Source: DATNIB01 sp035604685
GTDB lineage: Bacteria; Actinomycetota; Acidimicrobiia; Acidimicrobiales; RAAP-2
Direction: 5' to 3'
DNA length: 64,000 nucleotides
Assembly: GCA_035604685.1 (NCBI GenBank)
Contig: DATNIB010000035.1
Span: 1 to 64,000, forward strand
The position numbers and the translations under genes are program-made. A model generated the notes under the pieces. That model searched no databases and had not been told where the DNA came from. It saw nothing but the letters and a program-made list of their open reading frames with translations. Positions 32,883 through 41,638 of this stretch are shown one piece after another. Each line of letters starts with the position of its first letter. Position 1 is the stretch's first letter.

Positions 32883-33139
32883 AGGATCGCACCCCGCGGC
32901 GGCGCGGCGCCCCTCAGCGCGTGGCGAGGCCGCCCGGGCGGGGCCCTGGACACCGGCGCGAAAATGGTGACCGGAGGCCCCAAGAAGGGCCGCGTCTCCA
33001 GGGAGCGTGCGCGCGGTCGGACCCGAGCCGGCGGCGGTCGGATCCTTGAGTGGGCCGAACGACCGGGCCTACGATCGACTGTGCCGCGCGACCAGAGTCA
33101 GCGCGCCGCGCCCCAAAGTCGCCGGGTGGGGCGCGCCGC

Positions 33140-33775
33140 ATGAGCCCCGACGCGTCGGGGAGCGGGTACCCCGAGTGGACGTTCTCGGGGGAGGCGGCCA
33201 ACCACCACTACCTCGTCCCCGCGGTGCTGCGCTCGTTGCCCGACGAGCAGGGCCTCCGCCTGCTCGACATCGGCTGCGGGAACGGCGCCCTGAGCGCCCG
33301 CCTGGCCCAGGCGGGGATGAAGGTGACGGGCATCGACTTCACCCTGAGCGGCATCGACCGGGCGCGCGGGTCCTTCCCCGACCTGGAGTTCGCCGCCCAC
33401 GACATCACCGAGCCGCTGCCGTCCGCGCTCCGCGGCCAGTTCCAGGTGGTCGTCTCGGCCGAGGTGATCGAGCACCTCTTCTTGCCCCGGGTGCTCTTCG
33501 CCCGCGCCACCGAGGCGCTCGTGCCGGGCGGCACCCTCATCGTCACCACCCCGTACCACGGCTACTGGAAGAACCTGGCCATCGCGCTCACCGGCCGCTT
33601 CGACGGCCACTGGGTGGTCGGCAGCGACTACGGGCACATCAAGTTCTTCTCGAGGCGCACGCTCGAGGCGATGGCGCGGGAGTGCGGCTTCGAGCCCGTG
33701 CGCCTCATCCGGGCCGGGCGGATCCCGCCGCTCGCCGCCACCATGGTCATGACCGCCCGGCTGCGGACCGGGTGA
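33140..33775 (+). CDS. class I SAM-dependent methyltransferase (UbiG/Methyltransf_23-like)
   Basis: A 211-residue protein. ATG 33140 was preferred over an upstream in-frame codon because the preceding codons are low-complexity and unlike a domain. The SAM motif LLDIGCGNGALS is near residues 40-51, followed by VTGIDFTLSGID, and VVSAEVIEHLFLP and GGTLIVTTPYHGYWKN farther on. The order suits a small-molecule or lipid/sugar methyltransferase. Its neighbours are a decarboxylase and an iron-binding protein, which give no direct clue. Confidence 0.8.
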   Translation: MSPDASGSGYPEWTFSGEAANHHYLVPAVLRSLPDEQGLRLLDIGCGNGALSARLAQAGMKVTGIDFTLSGIDRARGSFPDLEFAAHDITEPLPSALRGQFQVVVSAEVIEHLFLPRVLFARATEALVPGGTLIVTTPYHGYWKNLAIALTGRFDGHWVVGSDYGHIKFFSRRTLEAMARECGFEPVRLIRAGRIPPLAATMVMTARLRTG

Positions 33776-33784
33776 CCTCGACAA

Positions 33785-33806
33785 CTATGTAAGGCAGCCC
33801 TAATCT
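33785..33806 (+). promoter_or_regulatory. IdeR/DtxR-like iron box overlapping a -10 element
   Basis: Bases 33785-33803 match 13 of 19 positions of the IdeR/DtxR consensus TTAGGTTAGGCTAACCTAA. TAATCT (33801-33806) fits a -10 hexamer whose start site would fall on or next to the ATG at 33814, implying a leaderless mRNA. Iron-loaded repressor bound here would block the promoter. Confidence 0.55.
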
Positions 33807-33813
33807 TTGGGAG

Positions 33814-34851
33814 ATGGGCAGCCTAAGGTCAGCGGCGGGGCGGTGGCTCGCCGCGGCCGGGGGTCTCCTCGTCGGATCGCTCTCGCTGGCCGCCTGCGGC
33901 TCGTCGGGGCCGGCCGAGACGATCACCCTCTACAACGGCCAGCACCTGGAGACCACCCAGGCGCTGGTGGCCGCCTTCGAGGCCAAGACCGGCATCGGCG
34001 TGCAGCTGCGCAGCGACGACGAGAACGTGCTGGCCGACCAGATCGTGGCCGAGGGCGCCCGGTCGCCGGCCGACGTCTTTCTCACCGAGAACTCGCCGGC
34101 CTTGGAGTTCCTGCAGCAAAAGGGCCTGCTCTCGCCGATCGAGGGCTCGACGCGGGCCGTGACCGAGGCGCGCGACGACTCGCCGAGCGGGCACTGGATC
34201 GGCATCTCGGCCCGGGTGAGCGTGCTCGTCTACAACCCGAGCGTGGTGCCGCGCGACCAGCTTCCCACCTCGGTGCTGCAGCTCGCCCAACCCAAGTGGC
34301 GCGGCAAGCTGGCGCTGGCCCCCGCCGAGACCGACTTCGCGCCGATCGTGACGTCGGTCATCCGGACCGACGGCCAGACGGCGGCCGAGGCGTGGCTCGC
34401 GGGCCTGAAGGCCAACGCGGGCGCCCACCTCTACCCCGACAACGAGACGGTGATCAGCCAGGTGAACGCGGGCGCGGCCGGTCTCGGCATCATCAACCAG
34501 TACTACTGGTACCGCGAGCGGGCGGCCGTCGGCCGGGCCGGCATGCACTCGGCGCTCGCCTTCTTCGCGCCGCGCGACCCGGGGTACGTGATCGACGTGT
34601 CGGGCGCGGCCGTGCTCGCGTCGAGCCACCACCAGGCGGCCGCGCAGCGGTTCGTGGCGTTCCTGGCCAGCCGGGCCGGCCAGGAGATCATCTCGCACTC
34701 CGACAGCTTCGAGTACCCGATCGACTCGGGCGTGCACGCCGCGCCCGGCGAGGTCCCCTTCGCCCAGCTGAAGCCGAACCCGATCACCGTGGCCGAACTG
34801 GGCGACGGCGCGGCCGCGACCGCCCTGCTGCAGAAGGTCCAGCTGCTCTGA
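33814..34851 (+). CDS. ferric iron ABC transporter substrate-binding lipoprotein (FbpA/FutA-like)
   Basis: A 345-residue protein with a signal peptide ending in a lipobox (SLAACG, Cys28). It has the SBP_bac family layout of Fe3+-binding proteins: ITLYNGQHLETTQALVAAFE, GVQLRSDDENVLADQI, ADVFLTENSPALEFL, and the paired tyrosines in NQYYWYRE that coordinate iron. The final part (FAQLKPNPITVAELG) is also typical. An iron box precedes it. No permease or ATPase gene for iron lies in this window, so the partner components must be elsewhere. It is probably leaderless, as GGGAG stands too close to the ATG to act as a ribosome-binding site. Confidence 0.87.
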   Translation: MGSLRSAAGRWLAAAGGLLVGSLSLAACGSSGPAETITLYNGQHLETTQALVAAFEAKTGIGVQLRSDDENVLADQIVAEGARSPADVFLTENSPALEFLQQKGLLSPIEGSTRAVTEARDDSPSGHWIGISARVSVLVYNPSVVPRDQLPTSVLQLAQPKWRGKLALAPAETDFAPIVTSVIRTDGQTAAEAWLAGLKANAGAHLYPDNETVISQVNAGAAGLGIINQYYWYRERAAVGRAGMHSALAFFAPRDPGYVIDVSGAAVLASSHHQAAAQRFVAFLASRAGQEIISHSDSFEYPIDSGVHAAPGEVPFAQLKPNPITVAELGDGAAATALLQKVQLL

Positions 34852-34871
34852 GGACGTAACCTCGCGGGGCC

Positions 34872-35375
34872 ATGTCTTCCCGCTCGGGCCGGGCCCGGTT
34901 GGTCGAGCGGTTCGAGTTCTTCCCCGAGGACCCCGCGCTCGTCCTCGGCTGGTTGGAGCACCTCTCGAGCGCGCGGAGCGGCTGGGCCAACTTCCTGCCC
35001 GGCGTCGACGATGACGGGTCGGCGTTCGCGGAGCCCTCGGGGCTGTTCTCGATCTTCAGCGGCGCCCGCCAGCCGCCGGTCACCATGTGCACCTGGGTGC
35101 CCCCCGGGGGCCGCCCGGGCCCGGGCGACGTGGTCACGGTCGGCGTCGCCCACCGACAGAACCGCCGGGTCGTGCCGGTGCTGGCCGAGGCCGGCGTGGT
35201 CGTCCCGAGCACCTGGCAGGTGGCCCAGGACCACGTCCGGCGGGGCCTCGTGCTGCGCGTCCCGATCACCGTGCCCCACCTCCCGGTGCTGTCCTGGCTG
35301 CTCGACGCCGGCGCCCGGCTGTGCCTCGCCCCGCTGACCGGCTCCTGGCAGGCCGAGGTGCACCACCCGGCGTGA
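34872..35375 (+). CDS. conserved-type hypothetical protein
   Basis: A 167-residue protein with no signal peptide or membrane segment. ATG 34872 begins 20 bases after the iron-binding protein gene, so it is probably co-transcribed. Composition is globular (RLVERFEFFPEDPALVL, WQVAQDHVRRGLVLRVP) with several Trp and no recognisable catalytic motif. The coding character is good (strong third-position GC, no internal stops), but I do not recognise the family. A link to iron is suggested only by position. Confidence 0.6.
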   Translation: MSSRSGRARLVERFEFFPEDPALVLGWLEHLSSARSGWANFLPGVDDDGSAFAEPSGLFSIFSGARQPPVTMCTWVPPGGRPGPGDVVTVGVAHRQNRRVVPVLAEAGVVVPSTWQVAQDHVRRGLVLRVPITVPHLPVLSWLLDAGARLCLAPLTGSWQAEVHHPA

Positions 35376-35455
35376 CCACCCCGGGCGCCGTCGGGGAATA
35401 GCCGGCGCCGCCAGACGTTTTTCAAGGTCCGGGGGGAAAGGCAAACGGAGGAACC

Positions 35456-37852
35456 GTGCCTAATGAGACCTTGACCCTGCCGGTCTTGCCGCTCACCTCT
35501 GGTGTCGTGCTGCCCGGCATGGTCTTCACGCTGGCCTTGGAGACCGACGCGGCCCGGGCCGCCGTCGAGGCGGCCGCGGCGGCCGACGGCCGCCTGCTCC
35601 TGGTGCCCCACATCGACGGCACCTACACGACGGTCGGCGTGGTGGCCGAGGTGGTCGAGCAGGGCGAGCTGCCCGGCGGGCTGTCCGCCATCATGGTCCG
35701 CGGCGACGCCCGGGCCGTGCTCGGCACCGGGGTTCCGGGCACCGGGACGGCGCTCTGGGTGGAGGCGGAGCTGGCCGAGGAGGCACCGGTCGGCCCGGCC
35801 GTCGAGGAACTGGCCCGCGAGTACCGGGCCGTGCTCGAGAACATCCTGCTCAGTCGCGGCGCCCGGCGGGTGGCCGCCCAGCTGCGCGAGGTGAGCGAGC
35901 CGAGCCGCCTGGCCGACCTTTCGGGCTACTCGCCCGACCTCAGCCTCGCCCAGAAGGTGGAGGTCCTCCAGACCATCGACGTCGAGGCCCGGCTGCGCCT
36001 GGTGCTCGGGTGGGCCCGCGACACGCTCGCCGATCTGTCGCTGCGCGAGCGCATCAAGTCCGACGTGGAAGAGGGCATGGAGCGCACCCAGCGCGAGTTC
36101 CTCTTGCGCCGGCAGTTGGAGGCCATCCGCAAGGAGCTGGGCGAGCTCGGGGAGGGCGACGCCGGCGGGCCGCAGGACTACCGGAGCGCGCTGGCCGAGC
36201 GGCCGCTGCCCGAGGCGGTCGCGGCGGCGGTCGCCCGCGAGATCGACAAGTTGGAGCGGACGAGCGAGCAAAGCCCCGAGCACGGCTGGATCCGTACCTG
36301 GCTCGACACCGTGCTCGAGCTGCCCTGGGGCACCGAGTCCGAGGACCGCTTGGACGTGGCCGAGGCGGCGCGGATCCTCGACGCCGACCACGACGGCCTG
36401 TCCGACGTGAAGGAGCGCATCCTCCAGCACCTGGCGGTGCGCGCCCTGCAGGCCGAGCGCGGGCTCGTGCCCGTCGACGGGCGGGGGAGCGGCGCCATCC
36501 TGGCGCTGGTCGGGCCGCCCGGGGTCGGCAAGACCTCCCTCGGCGAGTCGGTGGCCCGCGCCCTCGGGCGCTCCTTCGTCCGGGTGGCGCTCGGCGGGGT
36601 GCGCGACGAGGCCGAGATCCGCGGGCACCGGCGCACCTACGTGGGCGCCCAGCCCGGTCGGTTCGTGCGCGCGCTGCGGGAGGCCAAGACCATGAACCCG
36701 GTCATCGTGCTCGACGAGGTCGACAAGATCGGCTCCGACTACCGCGGCGATCCCGCGTCCGCGCTCTTGGAGGTCCTCGACCCGGCCCAGAACCACACGT
36801 TTCGCGATCACTACCTGGAGGTCGACCTCGACCTGTCGCACGTCCTGTTCATCGCGACGGCCAACGTCGTCGACACCATCCCGGCCGCACTGGTCGACCG
36901 GCTGGAGATCATCCGGCTCGACGGCTACACCGACCTCGAGAAGATCGCCATCGCGCGCCACCACCTCCTCGACCGGCAGTTGAGCCGGGCCGGGCTGCGG
37001 CCCGAAGAAGTGGCCATCACCGACGCCGCAATCGGCGCCATCGTGGCCGACTACACGCGCGAGGCCGGCGTGCGTTCGCTCGAGCGCGAGCTCGGCCGGC
37101 TGCTGCGCAAGGTGGCCACCAAGCTCGTGTCGCGCGAGCTCGAAGCCCCGATCGCGCTGGAGGAGGGAGACGTCCGCGGCTGGCTCGGGCGCCCGCGCTT
37201 CTTCTTGGAGTCCGTCGAGCACACAGAGGTGGCGGGGGTGGTCACCGGGTTGGCGGTGACCGGCGCCGGCGGCGACGTGCTCACCATCGAGGCCAGCGCG
37301 TCGGAGGGCACCGAGGGGCTGACCCTCACCGGTCAGCTGGGCGACGTCATGAAGGAGTCGGCCGAGATCGCCCTCTCCTACGTCCGCTCCCACGCGAACG
37401 AGCTCGGGATCGACCCGGTGCGCTTTGTCGGCACGCGCTTCCACGTGCACGTCCCGGCGGGAGCGGTCCCGAAGGACGGCCCGTCGGCCGGCATCACGAT
37501 GACGACCGCCCTGGTCAGCCTGCTGCGGGACCAGCCGGTCGTCCCCGGGCTCGGCATGACCGGCGAGGTCACGCTGCGCGGACGGGTGCTGCCCATCGGC
37601 GGCCTGCGCCAGAAGGTGCTGGCGGCCCACCGGGCGGGGCTGCGCGCGGTGGTGCTGCCGGCCCGCAACGGCCCGGACTTGGAAGACGTGCCCGACGAGG
37701 TGCGCGACGCGATGACGTTCCATTTGGTCGACCGGGTGGAACAGGTGCTCGGGGCCGCCTTCGGCCACGCGGCCGGTGCCGGTGCGGGCGGTGCCGGTGC
37801 GGGCGGTGCCGGTGCGGGCGAGCCGGAGGCGTCGCTGCCCGAGGTCGCCTGA
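35456..37852 (+). CDS. lon: ATP-dependent Lon protease
   Basis: A 798-residue cytosolic AAA+ serine protease degrading misfolded and regulatory proteins. The N-terminal substrate-binding domain (about 1-200) starts LTLPVLPLTSGVVLPGM. The ATPase domain has Walker A GPPGVGKT (353-360) and Walker B VIVLDEVDK. The protease domain has the catalytic dyad S677 (KDGPSAG) and K720 (GGLRQKVLAAHRAG). GTG 35456 follows CGGAGGA. The C-terminus carries a GAGGA-type repeat tail encoded by a 15-base repeat (about 37774-37820), which most Lon proteins lack. Typical length otherwise. Confidence 0.96.
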   Translation: MPNETLTLPVLPLTSGVVLPGMVFTLALETDAARAAVEAAAAADGRLLLVPHIDGTYTTVGVVAEVVEQGELPGGLSAIMVRGDARAVLGTGVPGTGTALWVEAELAEEAPVGPAVEELAREYRAVLENILLSRGARRVAAQLREVSEPSRLADLSGYSPDLSLAQKVEVLQTIDVEARLRLVLGWARDTLADLSLRERIKSDVEEGMERTQREFLLRRQLEAIRKELGELGEGDAGGPQDYRSALAERPLPEAVAAAVAREIDKLERTSEQSPEHGWIRTWLDTVLELPWGTESEDRLDVAEAARILDADHDGLSDVKERILQHLAVRALQAERGLVPVDGRGSGAILALVGPPGVGKTSLGESVARALGRSFVRVALGGVRDEAEIRGHRRTYVGAQPGRFVRALREAKTMNPVIVLDEVDKIGSDYRGDPASALLEVLDPAQNHTFRDHYLEVDLDLSHVLFIATANVVDTIPAALVDRLEIIRLDGYTDLEKIAIARHHLLDRQLSRAGLRPEEVAITDAAIGAIVADYTREAGVRSLERELGRLLRKVATKLVSRELEAPIALEEGDVRGWLGRPRFFLESVEHTEVAGVVTGLAVTGAGGDVLTIEASASEGTEGLTLTGQLGDVMKESAEIALSYVRSHANELGIDPVRFVGTRFHVHVPAGAVPKDGPSAGITMTTALVSLLRDQPVVPGLGMTGEVTLRGRVLPIGGLRQKVLAAHRAGLRAVVLPARNGPDLEDVPDEVRDAMTFHLVDRVEQVLGAAFGHAAGAGAGGAGAGGAGAGEPEASLPEVA

Positions 37853-37947
37853 GTTGCGCCAGCCTCGGCCGGGCGCTCGCCGCGCCATGCGGCGGCCAGC
37901 GAGGGCTTCGGGGTGCGCCTGCGCCGGGTGACCGGGCCCGGGGCGCC

Positions 37948-38145
37948 GTGAGCCCGACCACCCCGGCCGCCGACGACCCCCAGCCTCCCGAGCAGCCGGA
38001 CCCCGTCGACGAGGCCGATGCGCAGTCGTTCCCGGCGAGCGACCCGCCACCGGGCTGGTCGGGCCCGCCCGAGGAGCCGATAGCGGGGGACGGGGCCGCC
38101 GATGCCGGCGGAACCGGGAATGAAGGGGCGCGCCCTCAGCAGTAG
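37948..38145 (+). CDS. small disordered protein with SFPASDPP motif
   Basis: A 65-residue, Pro/Asp/Glu-rich protein from GTG 37948. The segment DEADAQSFPASDPPPGW matches a short motif found in many small bacterial proteins of unknown function (established pattern, recalled, not searched). No fold is predicted from composition. Its last 10 bases overlap the 3' end of the convergent egtD gene. The gene is plausible because the motif is specific and well framed. Confidence 0.6.
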   Translation: MSPTTPAADDPQPPEQPDPVDEADAQSFPASDPPPGWSGPPEEPIAGDGAADAGGTGNEGARPQQ

Positions 38146-39116
38146 GGGTGGGCCAGGGTGAGGAGGTACTCACCCTCGTCGGCGCCCCACATGGCGTCGA
38201 CCACGAAGTCCGCCCGCGAGAGCTCTTGCTCGAGCCCCTCGGGGGTGAACTTGGCGCTGATCTCGGTGAGCAGGTCCTCACGCGCTTGGAAGGTGACCTC
38301 CATGTCGAGGTCGCGGACCCGCACCACCTGGCGGCGCTGCGAGCGCAGGCGCATCTCGATCCACTGCTCCGCCGCGTTCCAGCGCGCCACGTGGTCGAAC
38401 TGGGTCACGTCGAAGTCGGCGCCGAGCTCGCGGTTGATCACGACGAGGACGTTGCGGTTGAAGGCGGCGGTCACCCCGGCCGGGTCGTCGTAGGCGGCCA
38501 GGATGCGCCGGGTGTCCTTCACGAGGTCGGCGCCGATGAGGAAGTGGTCGCTCGACTGCATCGTGCAGTTGAGATCGAAGAAGAACCGGCGGCGTTGCCT
38601 CGGGTCCAGGTTGCCGATGGTCCCGCCGAGGAAGGCGATGAGCCGCTGCCCGACCTGGGGGATCCGGTCCAGGTGGCGACTGAAGTCGCCGATCACCGCG
38701 CGCACCTGGAGGTCGGTGTACTCCTCCAGGATGCCGACCGCGGCGGCCCGCAGGAACTCGTCGCTCACGTCGAACGGGAGGTAGCGGCGCAGCGGTCCTC
38801 TGGCCTGCATGGCGGCGAGGAGGAGGCGGGTCTTGTCGCAGGCGCCGGCCCCGAGCTCGACCAGGGTGTCGGCGGCCGCCAGCTCGGCGATCGCCGGGGC
38901 GAACGCCGTGAGCAGCCGACGCTCCGCCCGGGTGGGGTAGTACTCCTCGAGCCGGGTGATCTCCTCGAAGAGCCCGCTGCCGACCTCGTCGTAGAACCAG
39001 AGCGGGGGGATGCTCTTGGCCGCCGCGCTGAGGCCGGCCCGCACGTCGTCCTCGAGCGCCGCCCGCAGGTCCCGGGCGCTCAGGTGGACGTCGACCGTGA
39101 GGGCCTCGTTCGACAT
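38136..39116 (-). CDS. egtD: L-histidine N-alpha-methyltransferase EgtD
   Basis: A 326-residue enzyme that trimethylates histidine to hercynine, the first step of ergothioneine synthesis. The family signature is clear: SIPPLWFYDEVGSGLFEEI at the histidine-binding end, the SAM motif VELGAGACDKTRLLL, YLPFDVSDEFL, FLGGTIGNLDP, and GADLVKDTRRI. The N-terminus (MSNEALTVDVHL) overlaps the egtB stop by one base (TGATG), so the two are translationally coupled. Length is normal for the family. Confidence 0.93.
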   Translation of the reverse strand: MSNEALTVDVHLSARDLRAALEDDVRAGLSAAAKSIPPLWFYDEVGSGLFEEITRLEEYYPTRAERRLLTAFAPAIAELAAADTLVELGAGACDKTRLLLAAMQARGPLRRYLPFDVSDEFLRAAAVGILEEYTDLQVRAVIGDFSRHLDRIPQVGQRLIAFLGGTIGNLDPRQRRRFFFDLNCTMQSSDHFLIGADLVKDTRRILAAYDDPAGVTAAFNRNVLVVINRELGADFDVTQFDHVARWNAAEQWIEMRLRSQRRQVVRVRDLDMEVTFQAREDLLTEISAKFTPEGLEQELSRADFVVDAMWGADEGEYLLTLAHPYC

Positions 39117-40366
39117 CAGCGGTCCTCGGCCAACCGGAGGCCGCTGAAGGCCCAGCGCGCCCCGGCCGGAAAGAAGTTGCGGTAGGTGGCGCGGGTGTGC
39201 CCGACCGGGGTCACGCACGACCCGCCGCGCAGCACGTACTGGTTCACCATGAACTTGCCGTTGTATTCGCCGACGGCGCCCGGCGGTGCGCGAAACCCCG
39301 GGTAGGGGCTGTAGGAGCTCGACGTCCACTCCCAGACGTCCCCGAAGAGGCCCGAGGCCTCGCCCTGGGGGCGCGGGTGCAGCACGGCGGGGTCGAGGAA
39401 GTTGCCCTCGACGGCTCGGGTGGCGGCGATCGCCTCCCACTCGAACTCCGTCGGGAGCCGGCCGCCCGTCCAGTGGGCGAAGGCGTCGGCCTCGTAGTAG
39501 CTCACATGGCACACCGGGTCGTCCGCCCGCACGGGGCGACCGCCCGACAGGGTGAAGACGAGCCAGCCCGACCCGTCGCGCGTCCAGTAGAGGGGGGCCT
39601 CCCACCCCTGCTGCTGGACGACCGACCAGCCGTCGGACAGCCACAGCTCGGGGCGCCGGTAGCCGCCGTCGTCCATGAACGCCTGCCAGTCGCCGCAGGT
39701 CACGGCGCGGTCGGCCAGCGCGAAGGGCACGAGGTGCGCGACGTGGCGGGGGAACTCGTTGTCAAAGGCGAAGGTGGTGTCGCCGTGCCCGACGTGGACC
39801 GGCCCCCCGGGATGCTCGATCCACCCGGACTTGGTGGGCGAGCCGGCACGCCGTTGTTCGCCGATCCGGTAGGCGGGTTGGAGCGGGTTGCGCGACAGCA
39901 GGTGCTTGATGTCCATGAGCAGCAGCTCTTGGTGCTGCTGCTCATGGTGCAGCCCGAGCTCGAGCAGATCGGCCGTCGCCTGGCGGACTCGGCCGTCGAG
40001 GATCTCTGTCATCACCTTGTCGACATGGTGGCGGTACTCCGTGACCTCCGACACCCCGGGCCGGGAGATCAAGCCGCGCTCGGCCCTCGGGTGTCGGGCG
40101 CCGATCGTCTCGTAGTAGGAGTTGAAGATGTATCCGTAGGCCGGATGGAACGGGGTGTAGCCGTCGATCTCCTTCGGCGCGACGAACGTCTCGAAGAACC
40201 ACGACGTGTGCCCGCGATGCCACTTGGTGGGACTCACGTCGGGCATCGACTGGACCGTCTGGTCCTCGGGAGACAACGGTGCCGCCAGCGCCTCGGTCGT
40301 GGCCCGCACCTCTCGATAGGAGCGGGCGAGCTGGTCGCGGCGGGCGTCGGCGTCAGGGAGTGGCAT
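39116..40366 (-). CDS. egtB: hercynylcysteine S-oxide synthase-type enzyme EgtB
   Basis: A 416-residue non-haem iron enzyme that forms the C-S bond of ergothioneine. The N-terminal DinB-like domain has the iron ligands: a His in WHRGHTSW (H50 or H53) and H141/H145 in HHEQQHQE. The C-terminal FGE-sulfatase domain (about 180-416) has the typical VSYYEADAFAHW, RLPTEFEWE, DVWEWTSSSY and LRGGSC. No egtA, egtC or egtE lies nearby. The sulfur donor (cysteine or gamma-glutamylcysteine) cannot be told from what is visible. The start at 40366 lacks a strong ribosome-binding site. Confidence 0.92.
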   Translation of the reverse strand: MPLPDADARRDQLARSYREVRATTEALAAPLSPEDQTVQSMPDVSPTKWHRGHTSWFFETFVAPKEIDGYTPFHPAYGYIFNSYYETIGARHPRAERGLISRPGVSEVTEYRHHVDKVMTEILDGRVRQATADLLELGLHHEQQHQELLLMDIKHLLSRNPLQPAYRIGEQRRAGSPTKSGWIEHPGGPVHVGHGDTTFAFDNEFPRHVAHLVPFALADRAVTCGDWQAFMDDGGYRRPELWLSDGWSVVQQQGWEAPLYWTRDGSGWLVFTLSGGRPVRADDPVCHVSYYEADAFAHWTGGRLPTEFEWEAIAATRAVEGNFLDPAVLHPRPQGEASGLFGDVWEWTSSSYSPYPGFRAPPGAVGEYNGKFMVNQYVLRGGSCVTPVGHTRATYRNFFPAGARWAFSGLRLAEDR

Positions 40367-40500
40367 CGTGACCGCCCCATCGGGTCCGCGCCGGTGCGTG
40401 GATCAGGAGGGTGGGGGGTATTCACGACCACCGTAACGCCGCGGGGGCCGCCACCATGCGGCGGGTCAGGCAATTTTTCGGTGACGATCGGCCGTGGCGA

Positions 40501-40530
40501 GGCGTGGGCCAGGTCAACCTGACCCACGCC
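40501..40530. promoter_or_regulatory. 30-base near-perfect palindrome between fur-family gene and egtB
   Basis: GGCGTGGG-C-CAGGT-CA-ACCTG-A-CCCACGCC is symmetrical except for one opposed pair. It lies 34 bases beyond the stop of the Fur-family gene and 135 bases before egtB. It may be a terminator for the regulator gene or an operator for egtBD. No U-tract is adjacent. Confidence 0.55.
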
Positions 40531-40563
40531 CTCGGAGGAGGGGAGGTCGGCGCTAGCGGAGCG

Positions 40564-41079
40564 TCACGGCACTCGCGGCCGATCCGCCGGCTCGGCTGCC
40601 GCGCAGTTGGCGCAGCGGCCCGGAACCGCGAAGTGATGCGGGTCGATGGTGAAGCCGTACTCGGCCCGGGCGGCACGGGCGAGGCCGCTGAATACCGTGT
40701 CGGCCACGTCGACGGCCGCACCGCAGACCTCGCAGACCAGGTGGCCGTGCGCCGACGCCGCCAGGTGGTAGGTGGCGGGTCCGTGCCCGATGTGGGAGTG
40801 GACCACGACCCCGAGGCGCTCGAGCTCGTCGAGGTTGCGATAGATGGTGGAGGGGTGGACGTCGGGGAGCTGGGCCTGCACCGCCGCGGTCAGCTCCTCG
40901 GCAGTCCGGTGCTCTCGCGTCGCGAACAGCGTGCCGAGGAGGATCCGGCGAGACGAGGTGACCCGCCCGCCGTGCTCGCGCATGACGGCCAGCACGTCGT
41001 CAACCCTGGTGTCGGCGGTCGCCTCCTGCGGCGCCCCGCCAGCCGGCCCATCGCCCGCGCCGTTCCGTTCCTTGGCCAC
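40564..41079 (-). CDS. Fur-family metal-responsive repressor
   Basis: A 171-residue protein; GTG 41079 or 41082, with GGGAGGAG upstream. The winged-helix part (VTSSRRILLGTLF, HPSTIYRNLDELERLGVV) is followed by a dimerisation and metal part: HSHIGHG, HGHLVCEVCG, DPHHFAVPGRCANC. Two CxxC pairs fit the structural zinc site, and the clustered His fit a regulatory site. Which metal or peroxide is sensed (Fur, Zur or PerR) cannot be decided. The N-terminal 20 residues are low-complexity. It is divergent from the VOC/MsrA genes and upstream of egtBD, hinting at redox control. Confidence 0.88.
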   Translation of the reverse strand: MAKERNGAGDGPAGGAPQEATADTRVDDVLAVMREHGGRVTSSRRILLGTLFATREHRTAEELTAAVQAQLPDVHPSTIYRNLDELERLGVVVHSHIGHGPATYHLAASAHGHLVCEVCGAAVDVADTVFSGLARAARAEYGFTIDPHHFAVPGRCANCAAAEPADRPRVP

Positions 41080-41153
41080 CACCCCACGATAGGGCTCCTC
41101 CCCGGTCCGGCCCCGGGGCATTGGGCTCGGGGACCCATCGCTATGGTCGTCGG

Positions 41154-41624
41154 GTGCGGCTTCGGTACCTGTACGTGGGTTCGTCCGAGACGGCGCGCGA
41201 CCTGATGGCCTGGTTGGCGCTCGAGGGCGCGTCGATGCCGTGGCGTTTCCAACACTTCGGCGCCGACGTGGCCGCAGTCTCCTTCGCGGCTGAGGGTTCG
41301 CACCCGGCGATCCTCCTCGCCGATCACCGGCCCCCCGGCTCGATCCTCCCGATCTACGCCGTGGATGACCCCGAGCAGCTGTCCGAGCACCTGGCCTCGT
41401 CCGGCTGGGAGGTGGTGGCCGGTCCGCTCGGGACGCCCGAGGGTCCGGCGACGGTGCTGCGCGATCCGAGCGGCACCGAAATCGCGCTGCTGCAGGTGGA
41501 GCGGCCCTCGGCCATGGAGATCGCCTATGGCGACCCCGCCAACCAGCACGCCGTGCGAGGCGGCGATGCCCGAGGGGCCGATGCACCGCGCCCGGCGCCC
41601 AACCCCCATACTGGAACCACTTGA
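41154..41624 (+). CDS. VOC (glyoxalase/bleomycin-resistance-like) superfamily protein
   Basis: A 156-residue protein from GTG 41154. TATGGT (41142-41147) stands at the right distance for a leaderless transcript. The core (RLRYLYVGSSETARDLMAWL to VLRDPSGTEIALLQVE) has the VOC beta-alpha-beta pattern, including the closing DPSGTEIALLQ strand. Metal ligands are not obvious. It is followed 14 bases later by msrA and may be co-transcribed, which would fit a role in handling reactive carbonyls (inference). The last 25 residues are disordered. Confidence 0.68.
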   Translation: MRLRYLYVGSSETARDLMAWLALEGASMPWRFQHFGADVAAVSFAAEGSHPAILLADHRPPGSILPIYAVDDPEQLSEHLASSGWEVVAGPLGTPEGPATVLRDPSGTEIALLQVERPSAMEIAYGDPANQHAVRGGDARGADAPRPAPNPHTGTT

Positions 41625-41638
41625 ACTGGAGGCGTTCG

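Noticed and set aside
33818..33828. Second half iron box (GCAGCCTAAGG) inside the iron-binding gene
   Set aside because: Only a half-site matches, and it lies within the coding sequence.
34784..38281. 1165-residue minus-strand open frame opposite lon
   Set aside because: It has shadow composition, while the plus strand encodes a complete Lon protease with all catalytic residues.
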